Source of the DNA: Wyeomyia smithii
Taxonomy: Eukaryota; Arthropoda; Insecta; Diptera; Culicidae
Assembly (NCBI RefSeq): GCF_029784165.1
Contig: NW_026599188.1
Span: forward strand, 1 to 64,000
Direction: 5' to 3'
DNA: 64,000 nt
Below, piece by piece: positions 38,771 to 52,014 of the stretch. The notes under the pieces are model-generated. The model saw nothing but the letters and a program-made list of their open reading frames with translations, searched no databases and was not told the origin of the DNA. Made by a program: the position numbers and the translations under genes. Each line of letters starts with the position of its first letter. Positions within the stretch are counted from its first letter, which is position 1.

Positions 38771-39100
38771 TCATTGCAAGCCTAGACGACTTTCATACGA
38801 GCAAAAGAAACAAGTTGATGAAAACAATGATGAAATAAGGGATTATCAGAGAAAGTAATTCTCCATTTGCAAGTCGTATCGTACTGATACACAAAGAAAC
38901 ATAATGTTTTCAGAATGTGTGTAGATTATAGAAAATTAAATGCACATGCTATTCGCGATAATTACCCGTTACCGGTAATTGAAAAATATTTTCAATATTA
39001 GATCTTCAATCGGAGTTTCATCAAACTAGAGTAGCTCGTGAATATTAAATATACGTCGTTTGTTACACCCAAAGCACAATATGAATATTTGAGAGTTCCT
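38771..39100 (+). pseudogene. Gypsy RT fossil, unit 4 copy
   Basis: Same piece. The sequence just upstream (38,734-38,756) and one base near 38,852 differ from units 1-3 in the direction of unit 5. Confidence 0.84.
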
Positions 39101-39104
39101 AAGT

Positions 39105-39877
39105 GCTGCAACAGAGAGCGGCAAGTCAAAACACCCGTGGGTTCAGGCACTAGCAACTCCTTGGCTGGGTTCCCGGTCATGTAGGAATCCCCGGCAACGA
39201 AAAGGCGGACAGATTAGCATCGCTTGACGGTGGATCTCCTAGCATGAAAAGTACCCGGCCCGGATATTATCAGAATTGTCAGAAATAACTTTCTCGACCA
39301 GGTAAATACTGTATGGAGAAATCAGCGAAATCTATTTCTCAGAAAAGTGACAGACGATAATCATCGGTGGGAGAACAGATCAAATAGGAGAGAGCAGATT
39401 GTTTTATCGCGCCTCCGAGCTGGGCACACAGTTATCACACATGATCCGCTTTTCGAAGGGGAAGATGAACCAACATGCGATGCTTGCCTTGAAGCATTGA
39501 CGGTAGAACATCTTCTATCAAACTGCTGCAAATACGAAAATGCCACCTACAAGGTACATCACTGGAAATTTTGTCCAATGACAAAACTGAGAAAGAAAAT
39601 CTGCTGACCTTTTTTAGAAAAATCCGAACTACTAGACAAAAAATAATTCTAATCACTAAGCCCAACAGTGTATTCGAGCCTCTTTTCTTTTCATTCGTTA
39701 CAGATCGCCTCATCATAGACCGCAGTTACTCTAGAATAGTAATAAACCATTGTTAGTAGAAAAAATTTAGAACATATGATGTTATTGTACATACTTTTTG
39801 TAACTTTTTCAACTAGAGTGGTTAATGACTCTCGAGTTAAAACCCCTCTCAAATAAATCTAATATAATAATAATAAT
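39105..39877 (+). pseudogene. I-like LINE 3' end, unit 4 copy
   Basis: Same fragment. The codon that is a stop in units 1-3 just after GNEKAD (TAA at 3,477) is TTA here (about 39,214), as in unit 5, but the 27-bp deletion remains, so the frame is still broken upstream. Confidence 0.79.
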
Positions 39878-42767
39878 GAGCATTGGCAATCAGAAGCACT
39901 AGAAGTCTCAGTCAGTCACTAATCTTGTGGGTAAAAAATAAAATAAAGTATGTTAGTGGGTGGCACAGCACAAGCAAAATGAAGATGCAGGCACCTCTAA
40001 GCAGAAGATCTTAGATCTTATTAGCAGCTCTCGGTTACTCATTCGGTAAGCAGTCTAGGCAGCAAAAACCTGCTTTCTATTACCAAAAAGAAAAAGAATA
40101 TTGAAGACCAATCATTTTGCGATTGACGATTATTACATAGGTGGTGTTACAGCCGCAAGATTTTCGTTGAAGCACAAGAGTAAGTACAGTATCCGGTCCG
40201 TGCTGAGCCGAGATTTGTTGTTGTTGTTGCTGCGGAAAGGACTAGCAGTTAAGAAAGTTTTTAATTTTTTTCTTTCTTTTTTTCGTTACAATTCTTGAGT
40301 TTGTTTTTAGCTTAGCTAGCGAACTAAGTACTACTGCAGATAGCGGGAAAGATCTATAGATGTAGTGTACACCTCAATGATGTAAAATAAACTATCAATC
40401 ATTGCATCATAGAATGCAATCGATCGATGCAATGTAATGTAAGGTTATGTTAAGTGTTTCAACAATACACAGCACACTCGTGGGCTTCGACCAACTCGAT
40501 TGTCCGGGGCGAATGCTGTCCTTACTCGCTACCGCTCGTTCGAACGTAAACCAGGGAATCACCCCTATGTTTGGAATAGACCTAGGAAATCCAGCAGATA
40601 GTTGTTTGAATGGAATGTGATCTTTCCTCTTGTTCCCACATCTGAACATAAGCCGATAATGCTCCTCTAGAATTTAACTCAACTCTAGTTGAATGAAACT
40701 ACTTACTATTTCTGTAGGGCATACCGATTTTCATGAATCACCATGCGCCTTCATTTCAACTTTATATTTTTCAATAAAGTTGTTTGTTCAACGGGGCAAA
40801 CCATGATCACACATTATCAATTTAAAAACAAAAACCTGCATTTCCCGCTATGAGCTTTATCTAGTATGCACTGATGTCGTAGTTCAAAAAAATTCTTTCG
40901 ATATTCGATATCATTCTACTAAGACGCACACACAATATTCTCAAAATAATATTTTTCCTGGAACATTATTTTCTTGCGTTGCAACTTCGAAAAAGATATA
41001 CCGATCAAGTGTTAACGTGTAAAACAATAACACTAAAATAAACTTAAATGATCGAAATACATATGTGCTTTGGAAACTATTTTCATAAAATTTAAAAGCC
41101 GTAATTCCGAAGCATCGATCAGCAACGACACAAACAACAAAGTAAATTAATCACGTTACATAAACTACAACAGGTCGTAATATTTTCTATGTCCAAATTT
41201 GTTCACTTGTTGAGAAAAGTTGAATCTAAATGAAAAGATGAATCAATTGTGGTTATAGATTTTTCAAAAAAAATTAACCATGCTCTATTCATTGCGAGCT
41301 AGCTATTAATAAAAGAGAAATCGGTGGGATAAGTCCTTTTCAGTATAAAAGACCGAGAATTCGTGTAACTCGTAAACCGCAGTATTGTTAACGGTGATAC
41401 GGCGAGGTATCTTTGCCATATGCATTGAATATAACGTTCATAAATCGATAGAACTGCTACCAAGATCACGTACCTCACTGTAAGGTTCTTCCATGCCAAA
41501 TCCAGCAAAAACACTGAAAGCGCACAAAAAGCAATTATGCACCACATAGGCACCGATCGTCTCTACCTCGTCGAGCCAGTAAAAACAAAGGCGCTGATCG
41601 ATGCGCTAATAATCAAACAAGCATATTGATACCGACGCAAAATTGTCACACCAATGTGGCATCTTTTTTCGACTCGTTTATTTAATACAAATCTTATCAG
41701 CTTATGTAACAAATAATCATATGTAATGCAACAACAATATCATTTGTGAGCCCCATCATTTTATCAATAAGGAACACTTTTGGCATAGTCCGGGTTGAGA
41801 TAGCAATGCGATCCAATTGCTAATCAGGTGCGGATATCGCAAGGAAAGAATTGTCTATGCAGGGTTTATGCGATTCCCCTTCTGCCCTTTGGGATGAGCA
41901 GATTTGGATATCGCACTGCTCCGTCAAATATGCAAACGAACCTGTAGTGCAAAGCACAGGCATAACATGGCGGCCTAGGTAACAGAGAGACAGAAAAAAA
42001 ACTAAATTCTAAGTGTGAAAATTAAATAGGTTTGTAATGTGATGTGCGATGTGCATAAAGCTAAAACTATTAGGAAGAAGCAAAAACATTCTGCATTTGT
42101 TGTGTGTCATGGTTATTACAGACCAACTAGTGAGAAATAAGAACACTAGAACTCCTGGGCATGTGGAACCCAAGCATCATTTAACGAAGAACTTTCGGAA
42201 TCTTCTCAGAAATGCTGGGTACATTATTGAAAACGGCAATTACGTTAGTTCAACGGAAAAACGAATCGGCGAAGCGATCTTCGCTCTCTGTCACCAAAAA
42301 CACCAAAAGAAAACAAGAAGAAAATACAGTGCGCGAAACGTAGCGTTGATAAAAACAATACGTCGGTAGAAAAAATTACGCAGAAAAAAAATAAAACAAC
42401 TTGTGGGAGCCCCAAAATCTATACACAAGTGTCGGAAAACATCGGCGACGGTCAGTAAAACCGATTAAGAATTATTGTTTAACCATAGGTAGAATAAATT
42501 CTAAAAACGAAAAAGTTTATATCAATCTGGTGATACAAATGTGAATATCATGCAACATTTAGACCCAAACGAAGGTAAACAGAATGGGCATTGAATAAAA
42601 TTATGGATTATACTAGCAGTTGTAAAATTCCAGTTACCTCTTGTTGTTCGCAAAACATTTAAGAAGAATTGGAGAAGACGAGGTTTTGAAAAAGAAAAAG
42701 CAATTTCGACTGCAAATATTGCAGACGTTTGAAATGCAGCTATGGTGATGTCAGACCTGCACCGTCA

Positions 42768-43037
42768 ATAGTACAGCCGTATGGTGGTTCGGCTGATAGC
42801 TTAGACGCATTTTTGGGTTCAGCAACTCGACTAGGTTTACCAGATGGGGCAAGGACGATTGATCAAATTGGAAATGATAGAAAATGGTAAAGCGAGGTGT
42901 ACGGGAAGAGCAACAGCTGAAAACATTATTGCAAAAATGAACGCAATAAAACAAAATGATACCCTAGAAAAAATTTGTAATGAGGTAGCAAACCACACAA
43001 TCAAAATGCAGGCAGACTATCTAAATAATAAAATACG
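42768..43037 (+). pseudogene. Probable gypsy gag fossil, unit 4 copy
   Basis: Copy of 7,041-7,310 with one substitution near 42,786. Unit 5 has no counterpart, because its central segment differs. Confidence 0.5.
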
Positions 43038-43048
43038 CAAGCAAACCC

Positions 43049-43462
43049 GATCAGCCAAACATATCAGGATTTTAACATATCTTGACATTTTGTTACGACC
43101 AGTTTTCGTATCAACATGGGTTCTAAACTTATCATATCGAAAAGGCCCATCACATTTATTTACTGATTAATACTAATTGTAGCATGTTTTGTTAGAATTT
43201 CGGTAGAAAAAGATCAACATTAGTTAGAATGATTCTTACAAATTTCGTTATAAATATTCTACGATATTATTGCAGATTTTTCTTCGATCATGTTATTCAA
43301 AATTATTTTCAGCTATTGCTTCAAAATATAGTTTTAATACCTAAACAGGCTTTTCCCAAAATGCATAAGTATTTTTGCAGTTCGTACCCAAATACCAAGA
43401 TATGTTATAATCCTGATATATTTTGTTGATCGATAACTCAGGAAGTTTTCATTTCATGCGGC
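43049..43462. mobile_element. Inverted-repeat element, unit 4 copy
   Basis: Copy of 7,322-7,735. One base near 43,077 matches unit 5 (ACATATCTTG instead of ACTTATCTTG). Confidence 0.55.
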
Positions 43463-45363
43463 TAAATAACAGTTTACGACAATATGTAAGCGTAGTAATC
43501 GACACAGTTAGCAATGCAGCTTCGAAATTTATATCAGCATGTAAAATAAAAATACAAGTAGATTACATTATATTGAGTAAGAATCTGAAATAATCATTAA
43601 TTGATTGGAAAAAACTGCGAAATATTTGATTATTTTTGTTATCTGAAGAGATATCGACGGATATAGCTGAAATCAGTTCGGTATCTTTGATGTATGAAAT
43701 AACGTATTCGATTTCGAACTCTTTAACCTTTTTGTAAGAAACTCTTTCAAGATAGTCAGATTCCAATTTAGTTTTTGTTATTTCTTTTAGCGACGATATA
43801 GCTTTCCAACCAGGAGAACAACCAAAATATAATTCATTCCGTACAATGAGACTTCGGGCCAAAGGCAAAACAATTATTTAGAATGCCTAGATATTACATA
43901 CATATACGAAGACTTGATTCAGCTTACAATATTTTTTAAGCGACCGAACAATCGTAACAAAACTTTGGTTCGTGTAAGACCAATGAGAATTATTATAAAA
44001 AAATAATGGCTTATAAAACCAACTTTAAATATTTGATTAATATACGCAGCTATATCTTGGAAGTGCCAAAACGTCGGATTTAGAGAAAATCATCGACGTA
44101 TATTTAACTGATCGATTGCACAGAAATGCTTCTTGGTTTGCAACAGCTGGTTGCTTGAAAAGTGTAGTGTCAGTAGTAGGTTCAAATATTTTGTAAAGGT
44201 TGTAAGGAAATATAATAACACAATCGAATATTTTCTTTATCGCAAAATCATTATTTAAAATTATCTAATTCAGTAGCAAAAACCTGATATTTCAAAAGCT
44301 GGGGTTTCAAAGGGCTTCTGCTGAATCTGTCGAACCGTTCGGCCAAAACCATTTGTTATGTTTTAGAAAAGATTTCTGCTATTGTGTACCTTTCGGAAAT
44401 TTTTCACGTAAATGAAATTGTAGTGAATGAAACCCCAGATGTGTGTTCGAGACAAATATATTGTTTTGAAGCAAATAAAACAGCGACAGTTCTATTGCAA
44501 AGGTTTAGTAACTCAATTCACTAAAGTGAAAATGAACTAAATATTGTAATTCGTTGTTAGTTGAATCACTATTATATGTTTGGTGCTGCGACGAAGACTC
44601 TCAAACCATTTCTTTAAAGTTCACTCGATCGTAAACATTTCTGAAAGCGCGTGAATGGAGAAACCGAAAATTTGTAATGTACATCCTTATTATTGAATAC
44701 GAAGATGAATTGAATTTTAATCAAGAATACCGTGCAAAGTATTCAATACTAAGTGAGATACATCAGTGGGTATCATTGTGTGATGAATTTTGAATTAACA
44801 TTAAAGGATTGATTTTGCACTGTTCAAGCTTGTAAGGAAAGGCCCTTTGATTTTGATTGAAATCACTCCTCAACCTACGTCAAACTTTTTGAAAATGAAA
44901 TGATAAAGATATTGCTACTACTGGTAAACGCTATTGTATCTGTTTCGCCGTAGCAACTTATTTCTGTATAGGAGATCATCTTAAGCCTTCCATTCCAAAT
45001 ATCGCCGAAGGTTTCAACGCAAACAACATGAAATTCAACTTGAAAATTGAATAAAGCAATGTTCTTTTGATGGACTATAGAAAAACACAGTTGACTTGTC
45101 GGAAATCATAGGTTTGAAACGTTTTGTTACATTAGCAGGAGGTGGAAGTGGTGGAGGAAGAACAAGGTGAGGGAAGACTAGCACAGCAGCTCAATATGAT
45201 ATGATTTAATAGCAATGGTGAACCTACTAGGTGAGAAAGTATGTATTTCTATGAGTTTGTTTGGTTGCGTTAACATATAGTGATTTTACATCAATGTTTT
45301 CATCTTTGTTTATATTTTGGTTGCTATTTCGCTTTAAGTAATTTATGAAGATTTGAGCACATT

Positions 45364-47143
45364 AGTGGCGTTTGTCACTGTACTTACTCAGTCACAATGT
45401 TACGCCAACGTACTCGCGGTCCATGGCAGCTTGTCTCTCGAGAGCGCGCAACATTTCCGAGATCTTGCTCCACTTGGTCCAACCACCTAGCTCTCCTAGT
45501 CGGATTCGAGACGAACAACACCACGGCATTCTTACCGCCCATTCCGCCCCTTCCTACTGGGCTTAGAGTAGAGTTGCGCCAGCTCGTGTGGTTCATTCAT
45601 AGTCCTAAGCACACGTCGTTCGAAAACGGCTAGTGCTTGCAGGAGGACACTACTCGAGCATTGTCCATGTCTCGTGCCCCGTAAAGGACTACCGATATTA
45701 TGAGCACTTGCTTGTTTGCTAGACCTGAACTTGTTTGTGCCTTGTGGAGTCCGTAGTAGGAGGCACGACTTCCAGTCTGCTGCTGCGTTTCTGCTGCAGT
45801 TGTTGTCTGACACTGTTAGTCAGATCCGATCCGAACAAACATCCGAAACTCGTCAACCTCCTCAAATTCATCTCTACTCATGCTCATGCGCTCGGTTCCT
45901 CCTGCTAGCAGATACTTGGTTGGTCTTCGACGTATTCTCACCTTCAATCCCAACACATACATGCTTTTCAGTTGGGTTTACTGTTGAGCAACCGGCCTGG
46001 ACACCTGGTCCTTTCAGATGAACTCTGGCTGGATTTATTGATTTATTTATTGTGCCCCGCATGTTAAAGGCCGCACGCGCACGTCAAGAGGCAGGAACAC
46101 AGGAACAGGAGGCCTTGTCTTCGGCCCCTTGCGTGTTTCAAACGGGCTTGGTATCGGGTGCGGTGATATCTTCGCACAGCACTACTGTATATCCTCCTAA
46201 TCAGTCTTGTTAGTTTCGCAGGGAAGTCCATTAACTTTCTCCATAGTTCTTTCTCTACACGGTCGATAGTCGTATCGTAATAGGTGGTTGGTATTCGCGA
46301 CACTTGTGCAGCAGAGGCAGGATCTGCCGCAGCGTTTGCGATTTGATTTGGTCCGTTGTCAATTGGGATTGATGGCCATCCACAAAACCGGCTTGATAGA
46401 TAACTTTCCACAAACCTTTCGTGCTAGCGGCGAGAGACGGCTGGGATGATGATGATTTGGGAGAGCACTTTGTGTAGGGCTGCGTTGGGAATCGTGATCG
46501 CTCTCGCTCTCGCTCGGTAGTGGTGGTAGTTGTCACATTCCAACTTGTCGCCCTACTTGTAGTATTATTGTGCATATTACTCCCTCCTTCCTGTTCTGTA
46601 TCCCAGATCCTGACGCGGTAGCTGAGCCAGCAGACAGGAAGCCAAACTATCCGGGCCCAGCTTGATAAGCTCCGCTGCTATGGCCATCCTTTCAAGCTGA
46701 TTTGTTGTTCTTGAGCATCCACACAGCATCACTTATCGTGGTATGTAGCGCGGTATGTCTCCCTCATCCGCTGTGCTGACGAAGTCGTTCCTCCTACCGT
46801 CTTTGTCTTGGGCTTGGTCCTCTGCCTCTGGGCCATTGAAGTAGTGTTCAATGTAGTAGTGCTGCTTCCACCTGTCGATATCACCTCACACGTTCATCCG
46901 TCAAGATTCTTCCATATTTCATTTCATTTCATTTCACAGCTCCATCATCTGATTCATTTCAGCTCGCGGCACAAAGCCTGCGCGGGATGTGTTTTAGTTT
47001 CTTGCAGAATCTACGCGTTTCTTGTGAACGATACAGCTGCTCCATTTCCGCATTACTCCTTATTACGCTCTTCAAGCGGCGCTTTTTTGTCGCTTTTGTC
47101 CCTTTTCGACCGCTTTCTGTCCGCTTTTTGGCTTCGTTTTTTT
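45364..47143. other. GC-richer island, unit 4
   Basis: Unit-5-type version, with many small indels against units 1-3 (2-bp insertion near 45,586, several near 46,225-46,320 and 46,475-46,620). It equals 60,231-62,010. Confidence 0.55.
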
Positions 47144-47594
47144 AATTCTTTATATATTCAATAACGCTTAATATGGTTCTACCGATGTTTATTTGCTGTA
47201 TAATTTCCGCATACATAAATCCCATCTATATATTGTATGCTGCTAGAGAAATGGGTTCTATCGAATATGAATGTTTAATTATTTCTGTTCAATATTTGCC
47301 TGATCCCCTGTATATATTTAATAATTCTAGAAATAGTTCTATCAATGTTTACTTCTGTTTAATTTCTGTAAGGATACTTTACTTTTACTTCTATGGGGAC
47401 AGATCGTTGCGATCCTGTGCCAGAATAAGTCTCTGCCAAATCATATATATAGTTAATAGTGCTCAAAATGGTTCTCGCGATGCATAAACACTGGGGAAAA
47501 GTGAAGAAAAAAGGTTCAAATATTTACTAATATTCGAAGCTAACTCCATCTTAATTCGCAATATAGCAATTAATATTAGGAAAAAGCCCGAATA

Positions 47595-48420
47595 CTGCCA
47601 CCTAGAATCGTCGTTGCATTCACAAGTTCATTTACAAGTTTGAAAAGCGTCTTCGGTGCGCCATCTAGATAAGCACATAGGCAATCGAAAAAAGTTTTCA
47701 CAGTGTTGCCACCTACCATCGTTACCGCCACCTACCGTCGCCAAAGATTCGGGTGATTGTATCCACTAAATTAACTAGACATGGCGCCACCTATTAACCG
47801 ATATGAACAACAAATACGCCACCTACCGTCGTCAAAGATTCGGGTGATTGTATCCACTAAATTAACTAGACGTGGCGCCATCTATTAACCGATAGGAACA
47901 ACTATTTTGGTGTCGCCATCTATCAACCGATATGAACAACTATTTTGGTGTCGCCACCTATCAACCGATATGAACAACTATTTAAGTGGCGCCACCTACA
48001 TTTGAAGCGCGAAAGCTGCTCTGGTGTCGCCATCTAGTTTTAGGAATGGGAAGCTTCCACAGTGCGCCACCTATATGTCGACATGAACAACTATTTAAGT
48101 GGCGCCACCTACATTTAAAGTGCAGAAGCTGTTTCGGTGCCGCCATCTCGTTTTAAGTATGGGAAGCTTCTACAGTGCGCCACCTATATGTCAACATGAA
48201 CAACTATTTAAGTGGCGCCACCTACATTTGAAGTGCAGAAGCTGTTTTGGTGCCGCCATCTAGTTTTAAAAATGATAAGTTTCCACAGTGCGCCCCCTAT
48301 ATGTCGACATGAACAACTATTTCAGTGTCGCCATCTGCATTTGAAGTGTAAAAAACTCTTCCGGTATCGTCATCTTACGCAATTGAAAAATGAAAAGTTT
48401 CTGCAGTGAATCCACCTACC
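47595..48420 (-). promoter_or_regulatory. CTCF-like motif array, unit 5 (variant)
   Basis: About 20 cores, all with the same orientation as in the other units. Compared with units 1-4, roughly two 38-bp monomers are missing after 47,970. Two cores read CCGCCATCTCG or CCGCCATCTAG instead of TCGCCATCTAG (about 48,141 and 48,255), and an extra weak TCCACCTACC sits at 48,411. Most cores remain despite the divergence of the linkers. Confidence 0.72.
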
Positions 48421-48876
48421 GTCGTTAACGTAATATAACTTCGTGAAAGATGCGAAAAATACATAATCAAACTAGCGTTGGGTGAAATGATTATTTAAAA
48501 ACAAAAACTTGCATTTTCAATTATTTGAAAGTTATGCATCAATCAATGCATGATTAGCTCCTACGTACATCAAAATAGCAATTACATTCTTCATCAAGTT
48601 GTTCAAGACGAAAAGTTCCAGTTCTTCCAAGTTATGTTGAGGAAAACATATTATTCTTTTTGGAACATTATTTTCTTCCGAAGGTACAAGAAAGAGATAT
48701 ACCGATCAAGTGTCGACGTGTAAAACAATAAAATGAAAATAATGTTAAATGCTCGAAATATGTGTTTTCAATATTGTTTTTATAAGACTTAAAGGCCGTA
48801 TTACAGAGTATTGAATTTTCGATCGATCAGCGAATCTATCTTAACCACCACTTACGGCGAAGAATAAGCCTTGCTA

Positions 48877-49090
48877 CAAGTAGTAAGAACCCACAAGAGG
48901 GAGCACAACTACAAGTTCGGATGGTACAATAGGGATTAATTAGAAAACAAAATGTTTCAAAATTAATTGCAGTGCAAAATTGTGTGATCTACATAAGATT
49001 GATATTCCTTGAAAATTTCTATAACAGTTGTAAGAGGATTGCATAATGAATTTTATACAACTTATTTTTGCATGAAAGTCAAAATCATCT
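48877..49090. other. Extra segment present only in unit 5/6 type
   Basis: About 210 bp lies between two points that are adjacent in units 1-4 (around 1,262). No inverted ends or coding content is visible. It recurs at 63,744-63,957. It may be an insertion in unit 5 or the ancestral sequence deleted in units 1-4. Confidence 0.6.
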
Positions 49091-50877
49091 ATAATGATAC
49101 ATGAAATCGATGTATGGTAAAGAATGTTACCATTTCATGTAAAGTTTGATCGCATTTTTTTCCATTCGGCAACTCCAGTTTTTAAAATATAGTTGCTGAA
49201 ATATTTAAAAAATTGTGTGTTACAAACGAACGCAGTTTGGACTTAAGAGGTACAAGCTTAAAAGATACAATCGGCTTTTACAGAAACACGGGCAACGCCT
49301 TAAAGATATTTTAAAGTTTGTTGATTGAATCACTTAACAGATGAAAAGAAGGTCAATGTAGATCGCATGTTATTATTCCTTCGTATATGAGGTACTCGAA
49401 GTTGCATGATGACATCATTGCGTATATAAAGATTTGGGTCAACATCGGAGAACAATAGGTAACATTATATACGATTTACAGGTTCATATGATTTCAAGCT
49501 TTTTACAGTACTAGATGAAATCATTATTCCGGAGTGACTTTGATCATTTCATTATTTTGATGAATTTGGGGTGAAACTTCACTGCTTGAACAAATTTGAA
49601 CTTTTCAAAACGATTTCAATGAGTTTGTGAATATTAGACGCAATTTGGGGGCCGCTCATATCACACGTAAACAGTTCATGCTGGCAAATGTCCAAGATGC
49701 ATACAACACTTTCAGAATATATGAGTACGATTGTCCACGAAGAGAGAAAAAGGTATAAAATCACCAGAAGACTAGTCCACGAGGATCACTCAACAGTCCA
49801 AAGTTGCATGTTACGGGACGTCTTGGGTAGTCGTTAAAATGAAAACATGTAGTACGCTGTTGAGATTATTAGGACTCAACTTTGCCTTTGAGGAAAAAAA
49901 TGCAAAAATAATAATGAAAATCATTGTCATAACACTTTTGTTTTTAACTGGAAAAAAGAAAAAATGGAAAAAATGGAAGCAAAAAAAAGCTTTACGTATT
50001 GCAGTTTGTTGTTTTGTATTTGCTTGAGCCGATTGTTTGTATGCAATGAAAACCGCTCAAAATGTAGTCTATTTTCAATTCATATTTTAGCATGCGAAAC
50101 ACTCATTAAACATCAGGAAATGCATGAATAGTATCAATGCAGACATATCTCAACACGATCAGTAAACATTAAGACAAATCCCAGGCAGGCAGGGTGATCA
50201 AAGTCACCCCGATGATCCAAGTTTTCCCCGGTTTACAGTACTCAATTTGATGTTTTTCATTAACACTACTGCGTTTTGGTTCGTACAACATCGTAGTAGA
50301 ATCATAATCCGGGTGAACCGAAACTGTATTTATGCTTAAATTATGCCAATAGGAAATAGTACTGGATAGCAAACAGAGTTGTTCATACCTCAGATTTGAT
50401 GCAATAGGAAATTGTTACAGAATTGTAAAAATTTAAATAAAAAGCTTTATATTTTCAACTGCCTGAACCATATTGGCACGTTTATCGCCTCCCCTTTGGT
50501 GCTTATAAGCTCATACGGAAAGTTATATACAACTTTATCAGCTTGTACAAAGACGCTTATATCTGAACATCGATTGAAATATACAGGCCACATTGTTGCC
50601 TATGGTACAGTAATTGAGAAAATATAAAAATATACCCTTGTTCTTTGAACCATTTGAAGCCTGGAAATATTGATGATCATGTGGTAAACAAACACGTATT
50701 CAATACTAGTGACGAGAACTTTCGAATCGTAATAAAATATGTGGGAAAAGAGTCTAAATCTCTTTTGCAAATTTAATAAATATTTTTTTAAATTAATTAT
50801 TCATATCACAACGAACCTTCCAAACCAGTAACTGATTATGCGATGGAAATATTACTTATAAAAGAGGTGACAATTTT

Positions 50878-51206
50878 CATTGCAAGCCTAGACGACTTTC
50901 ATACGAGCCAAAGAAACAAGTTGATGAAAACAATGATGATATAAGGGATTATCAGAGAAAGTAATACTCCATTTGCAAGTCGTATCGTACTGATACACAA
51001 AGAAACAAAATGTTTTCAGAATGTGTGTAGATTATAGAAAATTATATAAACATGCTATTCGCGATAGTTACCCGTTACCGGTAATTGAAAAATATTTTCA
51101 ATATTAGATCTTCAATCGGAGTTTCATCAAACTAGAATAGCTCGTGAATATTAAATATACGTCGTTTGCTACACCCAAAGCACAATAGGAATATTTGAGA
51201 GTTCCT
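50878..51206 (+). pseudogene. Gypsy RT fossil, unit 5 copy
   Basis: Orthologous fragment with more substitutions than the copies in units 1-4. The CVDYRKL motif and the NYPLPVIE-like block (here beginning RDSYPLPVIE) are still readable, and the stops persist. The join to LINE sequence follows directly. Confidence 0.83.
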
Positions 51207-51212
51207 AAGTAC

Positions 51213-52014
51213 CACCAGAGCACGAGTAACATTCTCTGATTCTGCAACAGAGAGCGGCAAGTCCAAACACCCGTGGGTTCAGGCACTAGAGCATGACTGC
51301 CCCAGCAACACAACTCTTTGCTGGGTTCCCGGTCATGTGGGAATCTCCGGCAACGAAAAGGCGAACAGATTAGCATCGCTTGGCGATGGATCTCCTAACA
51401 TGAAAATTACCCGGCCCAGAAATAACTTTCTCGACCAGGTAAATACTGAATGGAGAAATCAGCGAAATCTATTTCTCAGAAAAGTGACAGACGATAATCA
51501 TCGGTGGGAGGACAGATCAAATAGGAGAGAGCAGATTGTTTTATCGCGCCTCCGAGCTGGGCGAACAGTTATCACACATGATCCGCTTTTCGAAGGGGAA
51601 GATGAACCAACATGCGATGCTTGCCTTGAAGCATTGACGGTAGACTATCTTCTATCAAACTGCTGCAAATACGAAAATGCCACCTGCAAGGTACATTACG
51701 GGAAATTTTGTCCAATGACAAAACTAAGGAAGAAAATCTGCTGACCTTTCTTAGAAAAATCCGAACTACTAGACAACAAATAATCCTAATCACTAAGCCC
51801 AACAGTGTATTCGAGCCTCTTTTCTTTTCATTCGTTACAGATCGCCTCATCATAGACAGCAATTACTCTAGAATAGTAATAAACCATTGTTAGTAGAAAA
51901 TATTTAGAACATATGATGTTATTGTACATACTTTTTGTTACTTTTTCAACTAGAGTGGTTAATGACTCTCGAGTTAAAACCCCTCTCAAATAAATCTAAT
52001 ATAATAATAATAAT
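51213..52014 (+). pseudogene. I-like LINE 3' end, unit 5 copy (most complete)
   Basis: The most readable copy. From 51,218 a frame gives FSDS (the likely second RNase H acidic block), then HPWVQALE, WVPGHVGISGNEKAN and a long C-terminal stretch; 135 codons from 51,337 to 51,744 are open. It ends with the CX2CX7HX4C motif (the motif histidine is replaced: LTVDYLLSNC instead of LTVEHLLSNC), a UTR with AATAAA and a TAA repeat at about 51,999-52,014. It lacks the RT and endonuclease domains, so it is a truncated, inactive insertion. It helps reconstruct which deletions in units 1-4 are secondary. Confidence 0.82.

Larger units (their letters stand above)
35736..47645. repeat. Macrosatellite unit 4 (11,910 bp), mosaic
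   Basis: From 35,736 to about 45,060 it follows units 1-3 with scattered substitutions and small indels: one extra A near 35,783, and a 10-bp loss near 39,970. From about 45,064 onward it matches unit 5 (59,931 onward) almost exactly and differs clearly from units 1-3. The switch lies inside a short window, as expected for a recombination junction. Confidence 0.95.
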
